A stretch of 64,000 nt of DNA from Petrosia ficiformis (Eukaryota > Porifera > Demospongiae > Haplosclerida > Petrosiidae), in the NCBI GenBank assembly GCA_947044365.1, contig OX345649.1, forward strand, positions 2,865,930 through 2,929,929, in the 5' to 3' direction. The position numbers and the translations under genes are program-made. This document shows positions 41,278 to 56,200 of the stretch, piece by piece. The notes beneath the pieces are model-generated. The model made no database searches, was not told the DNA's origin, and was given only the letters and a program-made list of their open reading frames with translations. Position 1 is the first letter of the stretch, and every line of letters begins with the position of its first letter.

Positions 41278-44200
41278 CTATGTATTGTGAGAAAAATAAA
41301 ATGAGGAACATTAGAAACAGAAATGTGAACATACAATAATTATATAAATAAGGTAAAGGTACATGTATAACAATAAACATGTAAAGTGAAGTATAAATTG
41401 TGATGTGTTCATATGTTCAACTAAGCAGCATATTATACCATGATAAAAATGTATCATGATCAATAGCGTTTTTTTGTGGCAAAGAATAAACTAAAGGTCT
41501 TTCACGTTCACCATGACCTCAGAAAAATGTTCATAACTTTAGTTGAGAATGACTTTTTCACCTGCACTATTTTCATATAATAGTCCTTCCCATTCTTTTT
41601 TGCATATGTCAAATTTCAATCCATTGCTTCATTATTGAGTTACAATATAATCATGCATTAACCTTATGACATTAAACTATACATTATATTACATATAAAG
41701 TCATCACATCATAATTTTGAGGACATCGTGAATGTGAACAGACTATAGACTATGAGGTAGACAATTATTTTTACACTTCCAATTCTTTGATTGACTACTT
41801 CAAATTGAGAACAAGATATATGATATATTAAACAGGAAATAAAAAAATGCTCATTTGTACTTATCTACATGACAAAAATTCACAAAATACATTTACACTA
41901 TTACTTGTAAACATACTATGTAACAAATACCAATTCAATAGTTCAGTTTCAAAAAAGATCTGTAAATTGTAATTATAAATTATATAGGATGCTGTTAAAT
42001 AGTGATCATGCCTTTTGTTGTACACATCATTGAATTGTCATATTTGTGTCATATGGCATCACACTTGACTCATCCTTCAAATATTTCTTTTTGCAACAAT
42101 ATTTATCATGATAATTCTATATATATAGTCCTATTAGAAGCTTCTCCTAACACTTGAGTTTGAACGTTATTGTCCTGTTGTAGCTTGTCACTATAGTTGA
42201 TGCTACAGATTTATATCACATTTATAAGTCCTGTGGTTACTTTCAAGTTTAATATAATTTTGTTAGAATTATTATACACTCATAATAATAGATGTATTTG
42301 TTCATTCATCACATGTGGGTGTATTGACTGTAGTCAAACAACACGTTATAATAATTATATTGTACTGGCTATTTGTTACATGATTGACTTACAATTGATC
42401 ATTGCCATAAAATGAAGACAAAGGAGCCACTATTAACCCAACTATTAGAGCAGGCAAAACTACAGAATTAAAAATAGTATTATATAATTTAGTTACTACC
42501 AATTAGTACAACTTACTCCATGATATACAAGCCACAAATAGATGATAGTTTTCAGAGGGAATAGTAGTAAGTGTAGCAAGTGAATAGACAACATCTCCAA
42601 TCAAAGCTATTAATACTACCAAGAAGACATAGTGGAACAGAGCTGAAAACACTATACATGATGTTGTATGGTTTCGAGCATACAGGGCTCCAATATAAAT
42701 AATGTATAGTACTATCAGAGCAGTACATAAGTTAAGAAACAGTTTTACTTGGACTTGAGTTCGAAGTTTCCTGTTACATAATAGAAATGTTATTTTAGTA
42801 ATTGAATTTATTCATATCAGTCAAAACTTTTATTGGGTATGACTTCAGTGCAAATTATAATGATTCTCATTATATAATTTCCATATTTACAACTAAATCA
42901 TGTTCTGGCTATTTGCCTTTAACTAAATATCTTACATACACCAATAATAGCAACCTAAAGGTATGCATGAGATAAACCTAGGTCATTTATCAAAATATTG
43001 ATGTCATTAATTTTTACTTCAGTACTATTCAATATTATTAGTGATGGTGAAAGAGTTCAAGAGCCAGTGGCTACCACAATAAATTAATGGCGATGAATTC
43101 TAACCACTCAGATTTATGATATATCTGATATATGTCAAACTTTCATAATGCAAGAAGATTAGCATGGAACAACTATGCTGTATACAACAGAGTGGGACAT
43201 ATCAGAGTGGGAAATAACAGTGCTCCAGTGCACTTTTGAGCATCAAAATTAGCTTAAAGAGCACCATATTTTGACATGACAATGCATGCTAGTTGTACTG
43301 TAGTGAGCACTGGTGATGGAATTGCTCACCAGATGTTGTAGGCTTATTTCCCGCCCTGGGACATATAATATCCAAATTAGTTTTGACCTTTTATATCATT
43401 TATTATCAGGCTATTCCCAAGTCTATAGGAACACTGTGTGGGAGAAACTTGTCTATAGACTGATTTTCAGCTATTTATGTATAATTATAATTATGTAGTA
43501 CTGACCATGATAACAGATGAGTGAAGAACACGATAAATAGGAAAATAATAGTCAATACAACACAAGCTACAGATACTCTCTCTAATATTGTGATAACATC
43601 AGAGAATTTACTGGTAGTTGATTCAGGAGATACAGCAGATGGTGTCTATATTGGAATTTAAATAATTATTAATTGTGTATTGATTCGTTGTGATATACTT
43701 ACTTGTGTTGTTAGTGCAAAATGAGTTAGATGATTACAAACACAAGTCACTTCACTATTAGAATTAATTTTTCTAATACAACCTTCAGAATCCCAACCTC
43801 CATAACCATCTATATAAAAACAAAATGACTTATCAAGCTTGAATGAATATTGTGAATTATGAGACAGCAAGTGTGTGATGTTGATATACAATATAGAGGT
43901 GAAGTTTGTATGTGTTATGCTGCATGATGGGTATGAAATAGTCTGAACTTACCATTCATTACAAAGTTCCAAAACACACAACGTGTTTCATGATCGTTTA
44001 ACTAAATTATAAAGTCATAAGTAATTAAATCATAAATTAATTGACTAACCTCTATATTACCAAGTCTGATAATAACACTACTATTTTCATCTAGATCCGT
44101 AACACGAGTATTAGGAACAGTTACACTCCATACATCAGAAACAAGTGTCAAATTATTCCTACTATTTACAGTTTGAAAGAGTGAATTTGTTGTATAATAA

Positions 44201-47200
44201 GAATAAACCACTCTTGACATTGTTGTGTTAAACGTAATGCTATTAATAAGAGGTGTAGGTAGAATGATGCCTGCATTATTGTCTTCACCAAACATGGGAC
44301 TGGAAGCTCTACTATCGTTGATGTGAACTGCTAATGAGAATGAGTTTCTAGTGTATGTAACTACTTCAGTTTCCTCTACTGGTATCTTTGATCCAAGATT
44401 ATCAATAAGTATTAAGATCCTAAAGAAGAAATGAAGAAAAGGATATAATGCAAATATGAACATTGAACTAAGGATAGTACTACTCAGTCAGAGTTCCCCC
44501 TCCTTGCTATAGTCTTGCCCCCATTGAAAGTTAGTTAGCAAATAGGCACAGCACAATACCCCTGTACATTGCCCCTATAGCCCTTCGAATTAAACTTTTG
44601 CACTCCCTCAAAAAATGTTCTAGATGAGAGCCTGTGATATAATCAGCGGACTTATCAATGGTGGTATGGATTGATATATACAATTAACATAATACCATAT
44701 GTTAGAGATGAGTAAATAAACAGCATTGAAAACTATGTTTATCATGTTCAACTCAATGTTTGTTTATATGTTCAGAATTCCTCACAAAATTGCATAATGA
44801 GTTCAGTTTCAACTCAAAATCACTTCTTTTTATCTAAATAGTAAGTACTAGCTTGCGTAGAATTTTAGAGAAACTTATATACGTATATACGTATATATAT
44901 ATATAGTAAAGGCATGACACTGTACCCTGAAAATGAGTTGAGGTGGTAGCCACACACAGAGAATATGTGTAGTGTATACACATAAGTAGAGTGGCCCTAG
45001 ATATATTACTGTTCAAGTATTATTATAATACTTTGTACCAAACTTCAAAGGACAGTTCTTAGGGTTTTAATCCTTTCATAAGCCACTGGACACTAGACAC
45101 TAGACACTGAGTATAATACATACCTTGCTGATACATTAAACTGCCTCTGAGCTTCTCCTGTAACATTTGATTCAAGTACATTCTGTATAATATCTAAGAA
45201 TACTGATGTTAGCTATAAATGAATGTAAAAAAAGACATAAAATATAATCAATCACTCATGTGTATATGCTACGGAATTTAATTAATAAAATGGAGAAATG
45301 TGCATCTCACTGATATGTACTGTACATCTACGAAAAAAAACATTTTAAAGAGGATGTAGGGATATCAAAACCAAAAAGCACAGAAACAAAATTAGGATGG
45401 TATCATAGCAACAAAATTAAACATCACTTCCACATACATGTAACAACCCTACATAAGTGGAATAAACATAAATAATGAACTAGGCAAACATTCATATGCT
45501 TAACATGCGAGTAGTAGTAACTAGTAATCGAATATAATACCTTATTGGTGTTGAAAAGTCCTGAATGATTGGGTAATATTCATTGAGCAATTATTGATTG
45601 GTGAAAACAAATATAAAAAACTTGAATCTTATTAGTATTATTATAAATCCTAACAGACAATAGGTATGAAAAGCACTTCATGTGTAATAGCATTAATTAA
45701 CCCTTAGAAGACTAATGTGACATTTGACGCCTACATGGTTCGGAGTGTGTTCCTAGCATTACGAAGCACTCTAAATGCTTGTATTTGGTGTCAGGGACAA
45801 GAGCATGAAAATGGCTAAAAAAATGATGGTTTTTGGCCACCCTTTGGCCTAAATAGCGAGTTTTATGGGGGGTTAGAAATTTGTGGTTTCAGTGACCCTG
45901 TTCATGCGCTCTGGTGGGTACCTGAGGCATTGTCCTTGCAGTCAAACCTGGTGTAGCTGGTGCCAACATGCAGTGGGGTCATTTGTTTGCCCCAGTTCCA
46001 GTCAAAAGAGGGAGAGCACTGCATTTGATTTAATCCTACGAAGCGCTTGGGGACTTTTGAGTCCCGGCAAACAAGTTGGTAGAAGTAGTACTCCATGTCG
46101 GAAAAGGAGCCAAGTACGGAGTAGAGAAAGTGAACGGTGGCCCAAATATATGCACTAGAGACGCCAGTGTTGGAAATGGGAAGAATTTTGAAAAACAAGC
46201 TCAGTCCTCTAAGGGTTAATTAATATTGCATTACTGTAATGTTCAATGATGTGATCACTGCAGCATGAAGCCATTGTGATAAGATAGCATTACACAAAAT
46301 AATTAGAGTATATATGGTACTATATAGTACTGATACACTAGCATATATACTAGCTAGTATAGTACCATATATACTCTAATTATTACATGTTGTCTTACAT
46401 GAAGCATGAACAGATAAGAGACAACAATGTATACAATGCTACTCAAAAAGTTCAATAACAAACATACAGTACATCTTATAATGGTGTCTATTTCCAATAA
46501 ACTCACATTAGCATTGCTTGCCACATTATCTAATAAACTTTCCAATGCAGCTGTTACTACTAGCAAACTTGTGACACTGAGGTTTGCTGGATCACTACTG
46601 ACAATATTTTCAAGTGAATGAAGCCGAGACTCAACATTTGATATCTGAAACAAATACAATACAATCAACATGTACAACTTCAATGTAAACTTTGTGTGAC
46701 ATAATTTTCATAGAAACTCCTTGCTAAATATGTTAGATATTTTCACGTATCAACAAATGTATACTAAACCAATTGTTATTGTTAGTATAAAAAAATATCT
46801 AACATATTTATTAAGTTGTAAATTAATCAGATGTACTAATCAGATCAGTATTGGTCATTAATAGGTACTAGATAGATAAAATCTCATATCAGTGTGTTAC
46901 TATTGTATATGTATTTTTAAGTAATGATCGAAATACACACCTTTATTCAGATACAATACATGTATATCTAAGATTACATATAATATATACATATATATAT
47001 ATATAGTGGACCCTTGTGACATCATGAGGTGGAGGGGAAAATTGGATTTCAGACACATGAAGAGAAAAATGTGTTTTTGTAGCCCAATGATATTAAATTA
47101 AAACAACAATAATATTATTTTCAAAGCTTTATATGGTAGTAGCTGCAGCAATCAACAATCCTCAGTGAATGTTGAGGCTTGGTCGAGAAAGGTAACTTCT

Positions 47201-50200
47201 CTCTAGAGAAACTACTAGGAGTACACTTACAAGACTCATAAAGGTGATGTGTCGACATAAGGAATATACTATATGAATTGGTGTTTGGCCAACCACCTCA
47301 TAGTAGTATTTTTTTTCCTGGTGCTCATAATACATTAGTGAACAAGGAGGATGTTGAAGAATCAGAAGATGACAAAGAAAAAGGAGGTCACCAAGATGAT
47401 ACTAGGGAAGATATGTGTGTATTAAGACTGTCTCTTTAATTTTAGCAGAGATTTCAGCTCATCACTTGCAATTGAAATGTATGGGTGGCCATTTTTTTTT
47501 CGATGCCATCCCTACATAGAGAGTACTACCATACTCTCTGATTAATAATTAATAGCCACTTTGAAAATATCATTGCAACTTAAGGGAGTTGATGTAAGGA
47601 ATATTAAGTAAATCATTCATGCTAAATGATATGTGTTGTAGAGTATAGACACACAAAAATACTTATTAAGTAATTCACCTCTGCTAGTCTGCATAACATT
47701 CTTACAGTAACACTGAACTCGCAATCAGCTGTATCAGGTTCTAACCACACTGCTCCAGTATCAAAATCTCCACCACATTCACGAGTTGCAATAAGTGCCG
47801 TAGAACCAAGGCTAAAGTTACAAGGACAAGGCACACTCGCTACTATACCAATCTGAGTATCAATCCAGTTTATTTGTAAGTCCAGACTTGGGTTTCTATC
47901 AGGTGATGGAAGATCAGCTGTCTCAGGTGGACAATAGTCTGATAAAAGGAATAAAATCCATTGTTTGTAATTATACCAACATAATTATATTCATAAGGGA
48001 ATTATCATGATATGCTTAAGGATATATCAATTTGAGCTGAGAGAATAATGACAGTCCTAATGAATGCACTCACAGTGCAGAACTCTCACTATAAGACATG
48101 ACCATTAATAACAACTGAAATTTAGTTATTGCTGATCATGTGACCTGTGGCCAATCAGAGTGCAGATAATGTGTCACATGATTGAACAATAAATCACTTA
48201 TTGCACACTTTTGCGTGCAATAAGTTAGTTATTGCACACTTTGCTCACCTCTACTAACGAAGCAGCTCCAACAACAGTGGTAGTTTACCAGATTGTCAAT
48301 AAATCACTTAGAACACACTTGACAGTGCATTGTGTGTTTCAATGCAGCACTTGGGCGGTCAATAAAGGTCTCATTTACATAACACACTCGCCTTCGGCTC
48401 GTGCATTATGTAAACTCAACCTTTATTGACCTGCCCTCGTGCTACATTAAAACACGTAATCATGGTAAAGTGTGTTCTAACTATTCCCTAATGCATCTTA
48501 ATGTATGCATAAAGCTGTGGAGTAACACATAACACAATATTGGAAGATTTGACTACCATTGCATGAAACTTCATTTCACTTACTAAATCTCGTGATTCCA
48601 CCTTCATCACTAATCTGTAACTCGAAGCCAAATCCCTTGACATCTTCTTCAACACGTTGACGAAGAGCTTCACTTGCCAACCCTTCTTCTCCAATTTGTA
48701 TAGTGATAATAATAGGCACAATTACATTATGAGTGTTATTACTGTGAGAGAGATATAACTTCATTTATTTCTAAGTACAGTCACTGGTTTGATAAGTATG
48801 ATAGCATATTGTGAGCAATTAAATTTTATAACCTTAGATATGAATTTTGTCTGTTTGTTGATAAGTGTGGCATATACATGATACATGAAACTGAAGAAGG
48901 CTTTATTGACAAAACATGTTTTGGAATTAAAAAAACATCTTTGTTTGATCAAACTATTACTAAACTAAGCTCTAAAATAATGTAGATATACACATATATG
49001 TGTAAGATACTTACACGGGTTTTCCTTTTCTCTCTATGACATAAAATTCACCATCACCACCTTGAACAACTCTTCCAGCTACAATAAAATTTATCTAGAT
49101 GATAAAAAGTAAACACTTGTGAGTCCATAATTATGATGCAATGTTGGAGTTTTGTGAGTAGTGGCACAATTATCAATGATAATAAATGAAGAAAGAAGCT
49201 GGAGGAATGGATAAATGTGTTAGTTTACTTCATTGTATCAAGAACAAGAGCCTAGGGTTCAGAGAGAATTCTCTGATCAATCCTGAAAAGGGGCTACTAT
49301 GCTGTGTATTCTGAATACTCAGTTGTATAGAAGTGTAACTCCAGTGTTAGTACATAAGTTAGCAATGAGTTTCTGTGGACTTCACTGCTAATTTAACACT
49401 TTTAGGAGGGTTAATCCTAACTAACTTCTCTATCAAAGTACATAGGTTCTTGATGAAACTCAAGTACTCCTTAAAACTTCCAACTAAGAAATCCCCAATG
49501 ACTATTATCAAAACTTTAGAGCATATAGTATATCTCATGCATACATTAAATAACAGAATATTATATGGAAATATCGTTATGGAATTAAAGTTAACCTAAT
49601 TGATCGTATAAATTGATATACCAATTGTATCATATCCCTATCACACTACATACATGTAATACCGGGTAATATAAAATGGCAGACAGTTGGTCTCACATAA
49701 GTCTTGCATGTACAAGGAAAAAGGTATGAGGTGAAGTACTGCATATCAGTAGTATGTAAATTATGATAATTCATTCATGATAAATGCAACTAAGGATATC
49801 TCACAGCTACAATCATATTCATGTTCACGTGAGAGTTTCTTGTGTATACTATATTAGTGTTAAAAATAAACTTACATTCTCTACAATTGTGTCAGTTGCT
49901 GATATTAAATCATTGCCCTGAAATTGACTTATTGGTATAATGAATCTAGCTAAGTACTCAGCAATATCTATTATCAATGGAAGAATATAGTAATGATTAT
50001 GTTTAGAGTATACACAAGGTTTAAAAACTGTGTAAAAAGATAGGGATGATACCTTAGCAACAAAACTAAACTAACCGCTTCACTAATGAGTGCAGAACCC
50101 TCACCACAAATGTGATGGGGGAACAAGAATGACCACTAACTAGAAAATAATTGCAGACTACACTTGACCGTAATAATGATTATTATAATTATTATTATAC

Positions 50201-53200
50201 TGAGATTATAATTATTACACTTATATGTGCGTGTGTGTTACAACTTACACTCCAGTCCTACAGTATAAGAAGCGCAGTGCCTTTGTAAAATAGTTTTGTC
50301 AATGGTCAATAATGCACAAGAAATGAAATAGATAGAGTTAGAAATTCACCATTTAATATTATGGCAGAAAGCTTAGAGCCAGCTTGATGTTGTAGTAGCC
50401 ACTATTTTAACTGCACTTGATTTCAAGCTGTGATTTGACAGCGATAGCCTTCAAACAAGATGAGTTGTGTTTCCATGTACTTTTTTGCTACTAGATGTCT
50501 TCTGAAAGTGGTGAAATGGCAATCGTGAGTTGTAAACATTGTCATAACTTTATAACTCAAAGTTTTAGAAAAAGCCTGTCATTCATTTTCATCCTCGTAT
50601 AATTTTATGTCTTTTGGTAGCTCAATTGAAGTTCCAATATTGTTAGTTGTCCAGAAATTTTGTTCATATACAGACAGACAGACAGACAGACAGAATACCA
50701 GATTACAGTAATCCTCCGCTCCATCTACACAGGTAAGGGCTAATTAGCTACATACTATATATCATGCTATTTACTGTAGCTATTTACATGTATGTAAGAT
50801 TATATGAGAGTGGTTATAGTTTAATATGGTTGCTAAGTTACCATCCCAATTTTGTTTGCATACTTTTTGATTTTTATATCTCTACATGTTCTTTCCTTTT
50901 ATTACACACAGGGCCACCCTATGATTGCTTTCCACGAGAGTTAAATCAATATTTGTATATATGATTGCGTCACATACACGTTGCACATGTAGGGAGTTGT
51001 GTCATTCCAGGGGCTTGGTCAATTAATGGGTATGGCAAGCAAAAGAGAGTGTATGCTTGAGTTTGCTTATAGCTTACATATATGTTCAAACTGGAACACA
51101 TGTAGTAGCTATTCTAGCTTAAAAAGTAAGTAGAGTGGATAAACAATATAGTAACTACATGTATAATAGGCTGTCGGGTATCAAACACGAGAAAATCAAC
51201 CATGATTACTGTATAACACCACAAAGCACATATACATGTATCTGATCTGTATTGCTTTATACACTATTTATCCAGTTGACTAACCTATTATATTCACTAA
51301 TGCTCGTCTAGATGTGACAGTATTGACAACATTTGTAGCTCTACATGCGTAGTATCCTCTATTATTTCTATTAACATTCTCTATTACAAATGGTGACCCA
51401 ACTACTCCTTCAATCAGCATATCTTCATAATACCAACGTATTATGGGTTCAGGTGATCCATCTGCTTCACAATACAGTTCAACTCTACTATTCAGATTTA
51501 CAAATGCATCTTCAGGTTGTTGAGTTATTCTAGCAGGAATTTCAACACGAACCTCTTTAGATAGAAAAGACATTCATATAAACATTCTTTCCAGCATTTA
51601 TAAGGAATGTGGTGCGAACTTCAATGCAAATGGACTTTGTATAAGTTATAAATAGTGTTTCTTCTACTCTATTTTAGATGGATACAGTATCCTCTTATTA
51701 ATTTGTAGTTTTTACACATACAATAACATACATTGTTTCTTCGAATATAATTCTAAGTTTTATGATGTAATAATTAATTATTCCCCACACGGCCACACAC
51801 TCCCTAATTGCAAATTATTGAGAGAACATTGATTAGAAGATGAATATCCGGATACTTGATAATTAATATTTATCTTAATAGTGTATCACATAAACATAAG
51901 TACATACCTATATCACATGTTCTTCCGTCATATGCTACACCATTCTCTTCCTGACAGTCACAAGTAAAGTCAGAAATTCCATTGATACATATTCCACCAT
52001 GTTCACAAGGGTTAGGGTCACAGTGATCAATAACAACTAAGAATGCATACAAGTAATATAATTATACTAAATTATAAAGAATACATATGCATCACGATTC
52101 TGAAAGTCATCTACAGTGTAATCTCACCTACTCTGACGTTGATATGAAATTCTCTATCAGAAAAAGGTTCAATTTCATTATTTGCAAGACACAAATACAC
52201 TCCTCCATCTCTTTTCTTTAAATCTGTGATACTCACTCTAGTAGTAACACCAAGATTACCAGGTATTGTTAGAATATCTTCACGAAATGCTTTGTGTTCC
52301 TCAGAAGTAGCACCACTAAAGAGAGCTCCATTATGAAACCACAAGAAACTAGGCTTTGGATTAGCATCTGCTATACACTCAAGCAGTACTGATTCACTTT
52401 CATTTTTATTGATTACTACAGTATTAGAATCCAGCAACTGTGGAGGTACTGTGAAAGAAAAGGTATATAACAATGTATGACTCTACTGGAATCTTTAGAA
52501 ATAGACCTAACAAATAACTGGGATTCAAGTGTAACCTCAAGTAGAATCACATTCGAGTTATTATAAATTATGAAAAGTTGATATGGAAATGTGCAAATAA
52601 AGCTTCTTGTGTGGGTAGCCAAGTTAAACTCACTTCTCAGATGCAGTCAATGTGTACAGTACAATGTGGTTACCATGGTGACAGAACCCATAGTAATACA
52701 CATGCATGTATTTTGAATTTATAATGAACTCAGTTTTAACTCAATGTGATTCTACATTAATTTTGTTCAAATTCTTCTTCACTGTGGAATTGTTTTTACT
52801 TCCTATATTTCGTTACAAGTAAGCTTTTGAAATATTATGCATTCTATGTACTTTGTGATACACATAATGTACAGTGACTTACCATTTACAGTCAAGTTAA
52901 CAGTAGCAGAATTGTTTCCAGCAGTCAGAGTATAATCACCATAGTCTTCAACTTGTAGATTTGAAATTGTCAGTGTGGTAAGATCATCAGAGAAATTATA
53001 ACGCATGTAACGAATGTCACTACAATTGACTATAGTACAAGTGGTATTAAGAGGCATTTTGTCTTCAGATCCAATGTGTATAAATGACCAGCGAATGTCT
53101 TCAACTTTAACTTGAGGAGAATCTCCAGTAATGACGAATGATACAACAGTTGTTTCTCCTCCCTTTGCTTCAGTAATGCTCACTTCTTTTGCTGTCACTG

Positions 53201-56200
53201 TTGGAGGAATTAAAACAAGGTGAAAATATACAAAATAGTGATGACAGTGAGGAAAAGAGAGAAAGATGGTAGAAATAATAATGAAACTCCAAGATTTATA
53301 TAATGTGTTTTGAACTTAATAGCAACACAATAAATTTATTATTGACAAGAACATTTCTGCCAGAGGGCCTTCTTCAGCTAACATGTGCAACATGACTATT
53401 TGGCCTATACTCCTTCCTGACTCTTGTTGCATGTCCAACCTAACCATAACATCATCAGTAATTCTATTTTGTGGTAATTACAACATTCAGTTTTGAAGGA
53501 GTTGCTTTATTCTCAACACCATGCATAATTAGAAAAGAGACAGAGACAGAGACAAAGAGGGACAGAGACAGAGACAAAAGACAGACTGACAGACAGGCAG
53601 GCAGACCGATAGCTTAATTTGTTTGGTTCACTACTTTAATGGGTTTAGCTGATATAGAAGGTGGTATTGGATAAGAAGTATTCCTTAGATGTATCATTGG
53701 TGTATGAATTAGTATTTTTGAAAATTGATAGTGGATTTCAAGATTAACTTATATATATTCAATAGTAAACTACATAAATTATGAAAATGAATGTACCCAT
53801 GGTACACAACCCTTGCTACAAGTGTGAATGGAACATATATGAACAGACAATATGATTATAGTATATGCTGTGCCTATGTGGGTGAGGTAGGTATATGTGT
53901 GCATGAGTTTAATGTGTACGAATAGTATACAGGTGTGTGTATAGGATAAACTTACAGCTCATACCACTATGAGAGGGAGAAACAGGAAAAATTAAAGGAA
54001 CCGTTATAAGTACACTAATACAACATGATAATTATAATTATAATTATACAGAAGGCAATAATTCAGTGGCAGATCTAAAAAAAAAGGGGTTTTAAGACTT
54101 GAAACAAATATGTGCAAAGTGTGTCTCATTAATTATTCATGAGGGGTGTGGTCAATATATTTTGCACCTTTGATCGTCTTTTGATGAAATTCTCTGTCTG
54201 GAAAGATCTATAGCTAGTAAGTATCCTGGTGTCATATAGGAATAGTTGTAAAAGTATACAAACTTCTATCATGATTTATACTAGTTTGGTTTAAAAGGGG
54301 GTTTCCATGGAAACCAAAGACACCCACCCCCTGGATCTTCCACTGCCATTTTAAATGCAACATCAGAGAACACATCACTACACAAAACTATCACTATATT
54401 TAACTGTTAACATTTAATTATCTTAGTTATGGAAAACTAGGTATGTTATCAAGTGCTGAGTTATTTATCCCCAAAATGATTTTATACATACATGTACATA
54501 CCAGGTGAGAATAGCATTATTAAACTAACTCTTAACATTGTTTGCAAATAGTCCCGGAAGGACTTTTTTTGTTGGGCATTCGATATGTTAAATGTAATTA
54601 TTCTCTTTTACCAACAAAAAGTTTGTCTTTCACCATAATTATTATTTGATACTACTTCCTGTACGCGGCACCAACTCCTCTTGGTACAACGAAAATCTTT
54701 GATCGAACAACTTTGCAATTCAATGCCTTCATCCATATTCATTATTTGGCGTTTGAGCTAAATGTGCAACTTAATGCTTCTTTGATTAGAAGCTCATCCT
54801 CTCTATAAACATTATAAAAACCTTTCATAATGTCCCAGTCACTGCATTGCCAAGCATGTTCTGCCAATGCAGACTTTTTAGTGTAACCTAATCGGACTGC
54901 ATCTTTGTGTTCTTTAAGTTGGGTTTTTAATTTTCACCAATGTTAACTCACCCATAATTGCATGGAACTTCATTTGGTAGGTTTGTTGGATCAGAGGTTC
55001 TTGACTAAGCCATTCTTAACATGATTAGGATGGTATGAGTTATAATTGAGATACTGTCTGTGTACCCTTTAACCCTTAGAGGATTGAGCTTGTTTTTCAA
55101 GATTCTTCCCTTCTCCAACGCTGGCGACTCTATTGCATATATTTTGGCCACCATTCACTTTCTTTACCCCAAAATTGGCTCCTTTTCCGACATGGTGTAC
55201 TACTTCTACCAACTTGCTTACCGGGACTCGAAAGTCCTCAAGCGCTTCGTAGGCAAATGCAGTGCTCTCCCTCTTTTGACTGGAACTGGGGCAAACAAAA
55301 TCACCCCACTGCATGTTGGCACAAGCTACACCTACAATTTCAGGTTTTACAGCAAGGGCTCAGGTACCCACCAGAGTGCATGGGCGGGGTCACTGAAACC
55401 CCAAACTGCATGGGGGATGAGGGACACCCCATTTAACATTCCCCCCGTACTCATTATTTAGGCCAAAGGGCGACCGAAAAACCATCAACTTTTTTCGCCA
55501 TTTTTATGGGTTTGCCCCTGACACCAATTACAAGCATTAGGAGTGCTTCGTAATGCTAGGAACACACTCCAAACCACGTAGGGGTCAAATGTCCATATAT
55601 GTGACATCAGTCCTCTAAGGGTTAACTTAACTTAATGCAGTAGACACTGATATCTAATGGACCGTCTGCCTTTCGCTTTACCAAGGTACATGTATCAAGA
55701 AAGGATAGGCAACCATCCTTTTCTATGTCCACTGTAAACCAAATACTGGGTCTTGTTGCAAAACAGCATTTGAATTTACAAAAGATACAATATCTGATAT
55801 TAATAAAACAACTATATATAACACATTAACAATGACATTATTAACACACTTCATCGATCCTCAGATTTATAAGTATTCTGATTTTAGACATATTAATGTC
55901 TTAATGTTAGTTTGTCAGCAAGTTAAAGTTACTTTGATAGTGGTCTCGCCAGGCCAGCCCCTCACACGCTACTCGTGTGAGGGGCTGGCCTGGCGAAACT
56001 ACTTTGATAGGACGTTCTGTCCTTTTAAGCTGAGCACACACACACACACACACACACAGTGAGCACACACACACACACACACACACAATTCTTATATGCC
56101 ACTAAAAATAACAATTAATATCTAATTCCATATGCATTATGACACACATTACTTACCAATGGCAGCTCCAGGTAAGACTTGAATACATAATACGAGTAAG

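Larger units (their letters stand above)
54552..55757. other. Composite insertion in gene B intron 1
   Basis: Gene A reads straight through this point (around 39510-39540); gene B carries about 1.2 kb. It contains a Penelope-like remnant (54690-54995) and piggyBac-like copy 2 (55073-55621). Confidence 0.7.

Noticed and set aside
45902..46198. Frames inside the two piggyBac-like elements, considered as a carried gene
   Set aside because: Copies 1 and 2 keep a frame for about 95 codons, but the differences I compared are mostly amino-acid-changing. No sign of purifying selection and no transposase motif.
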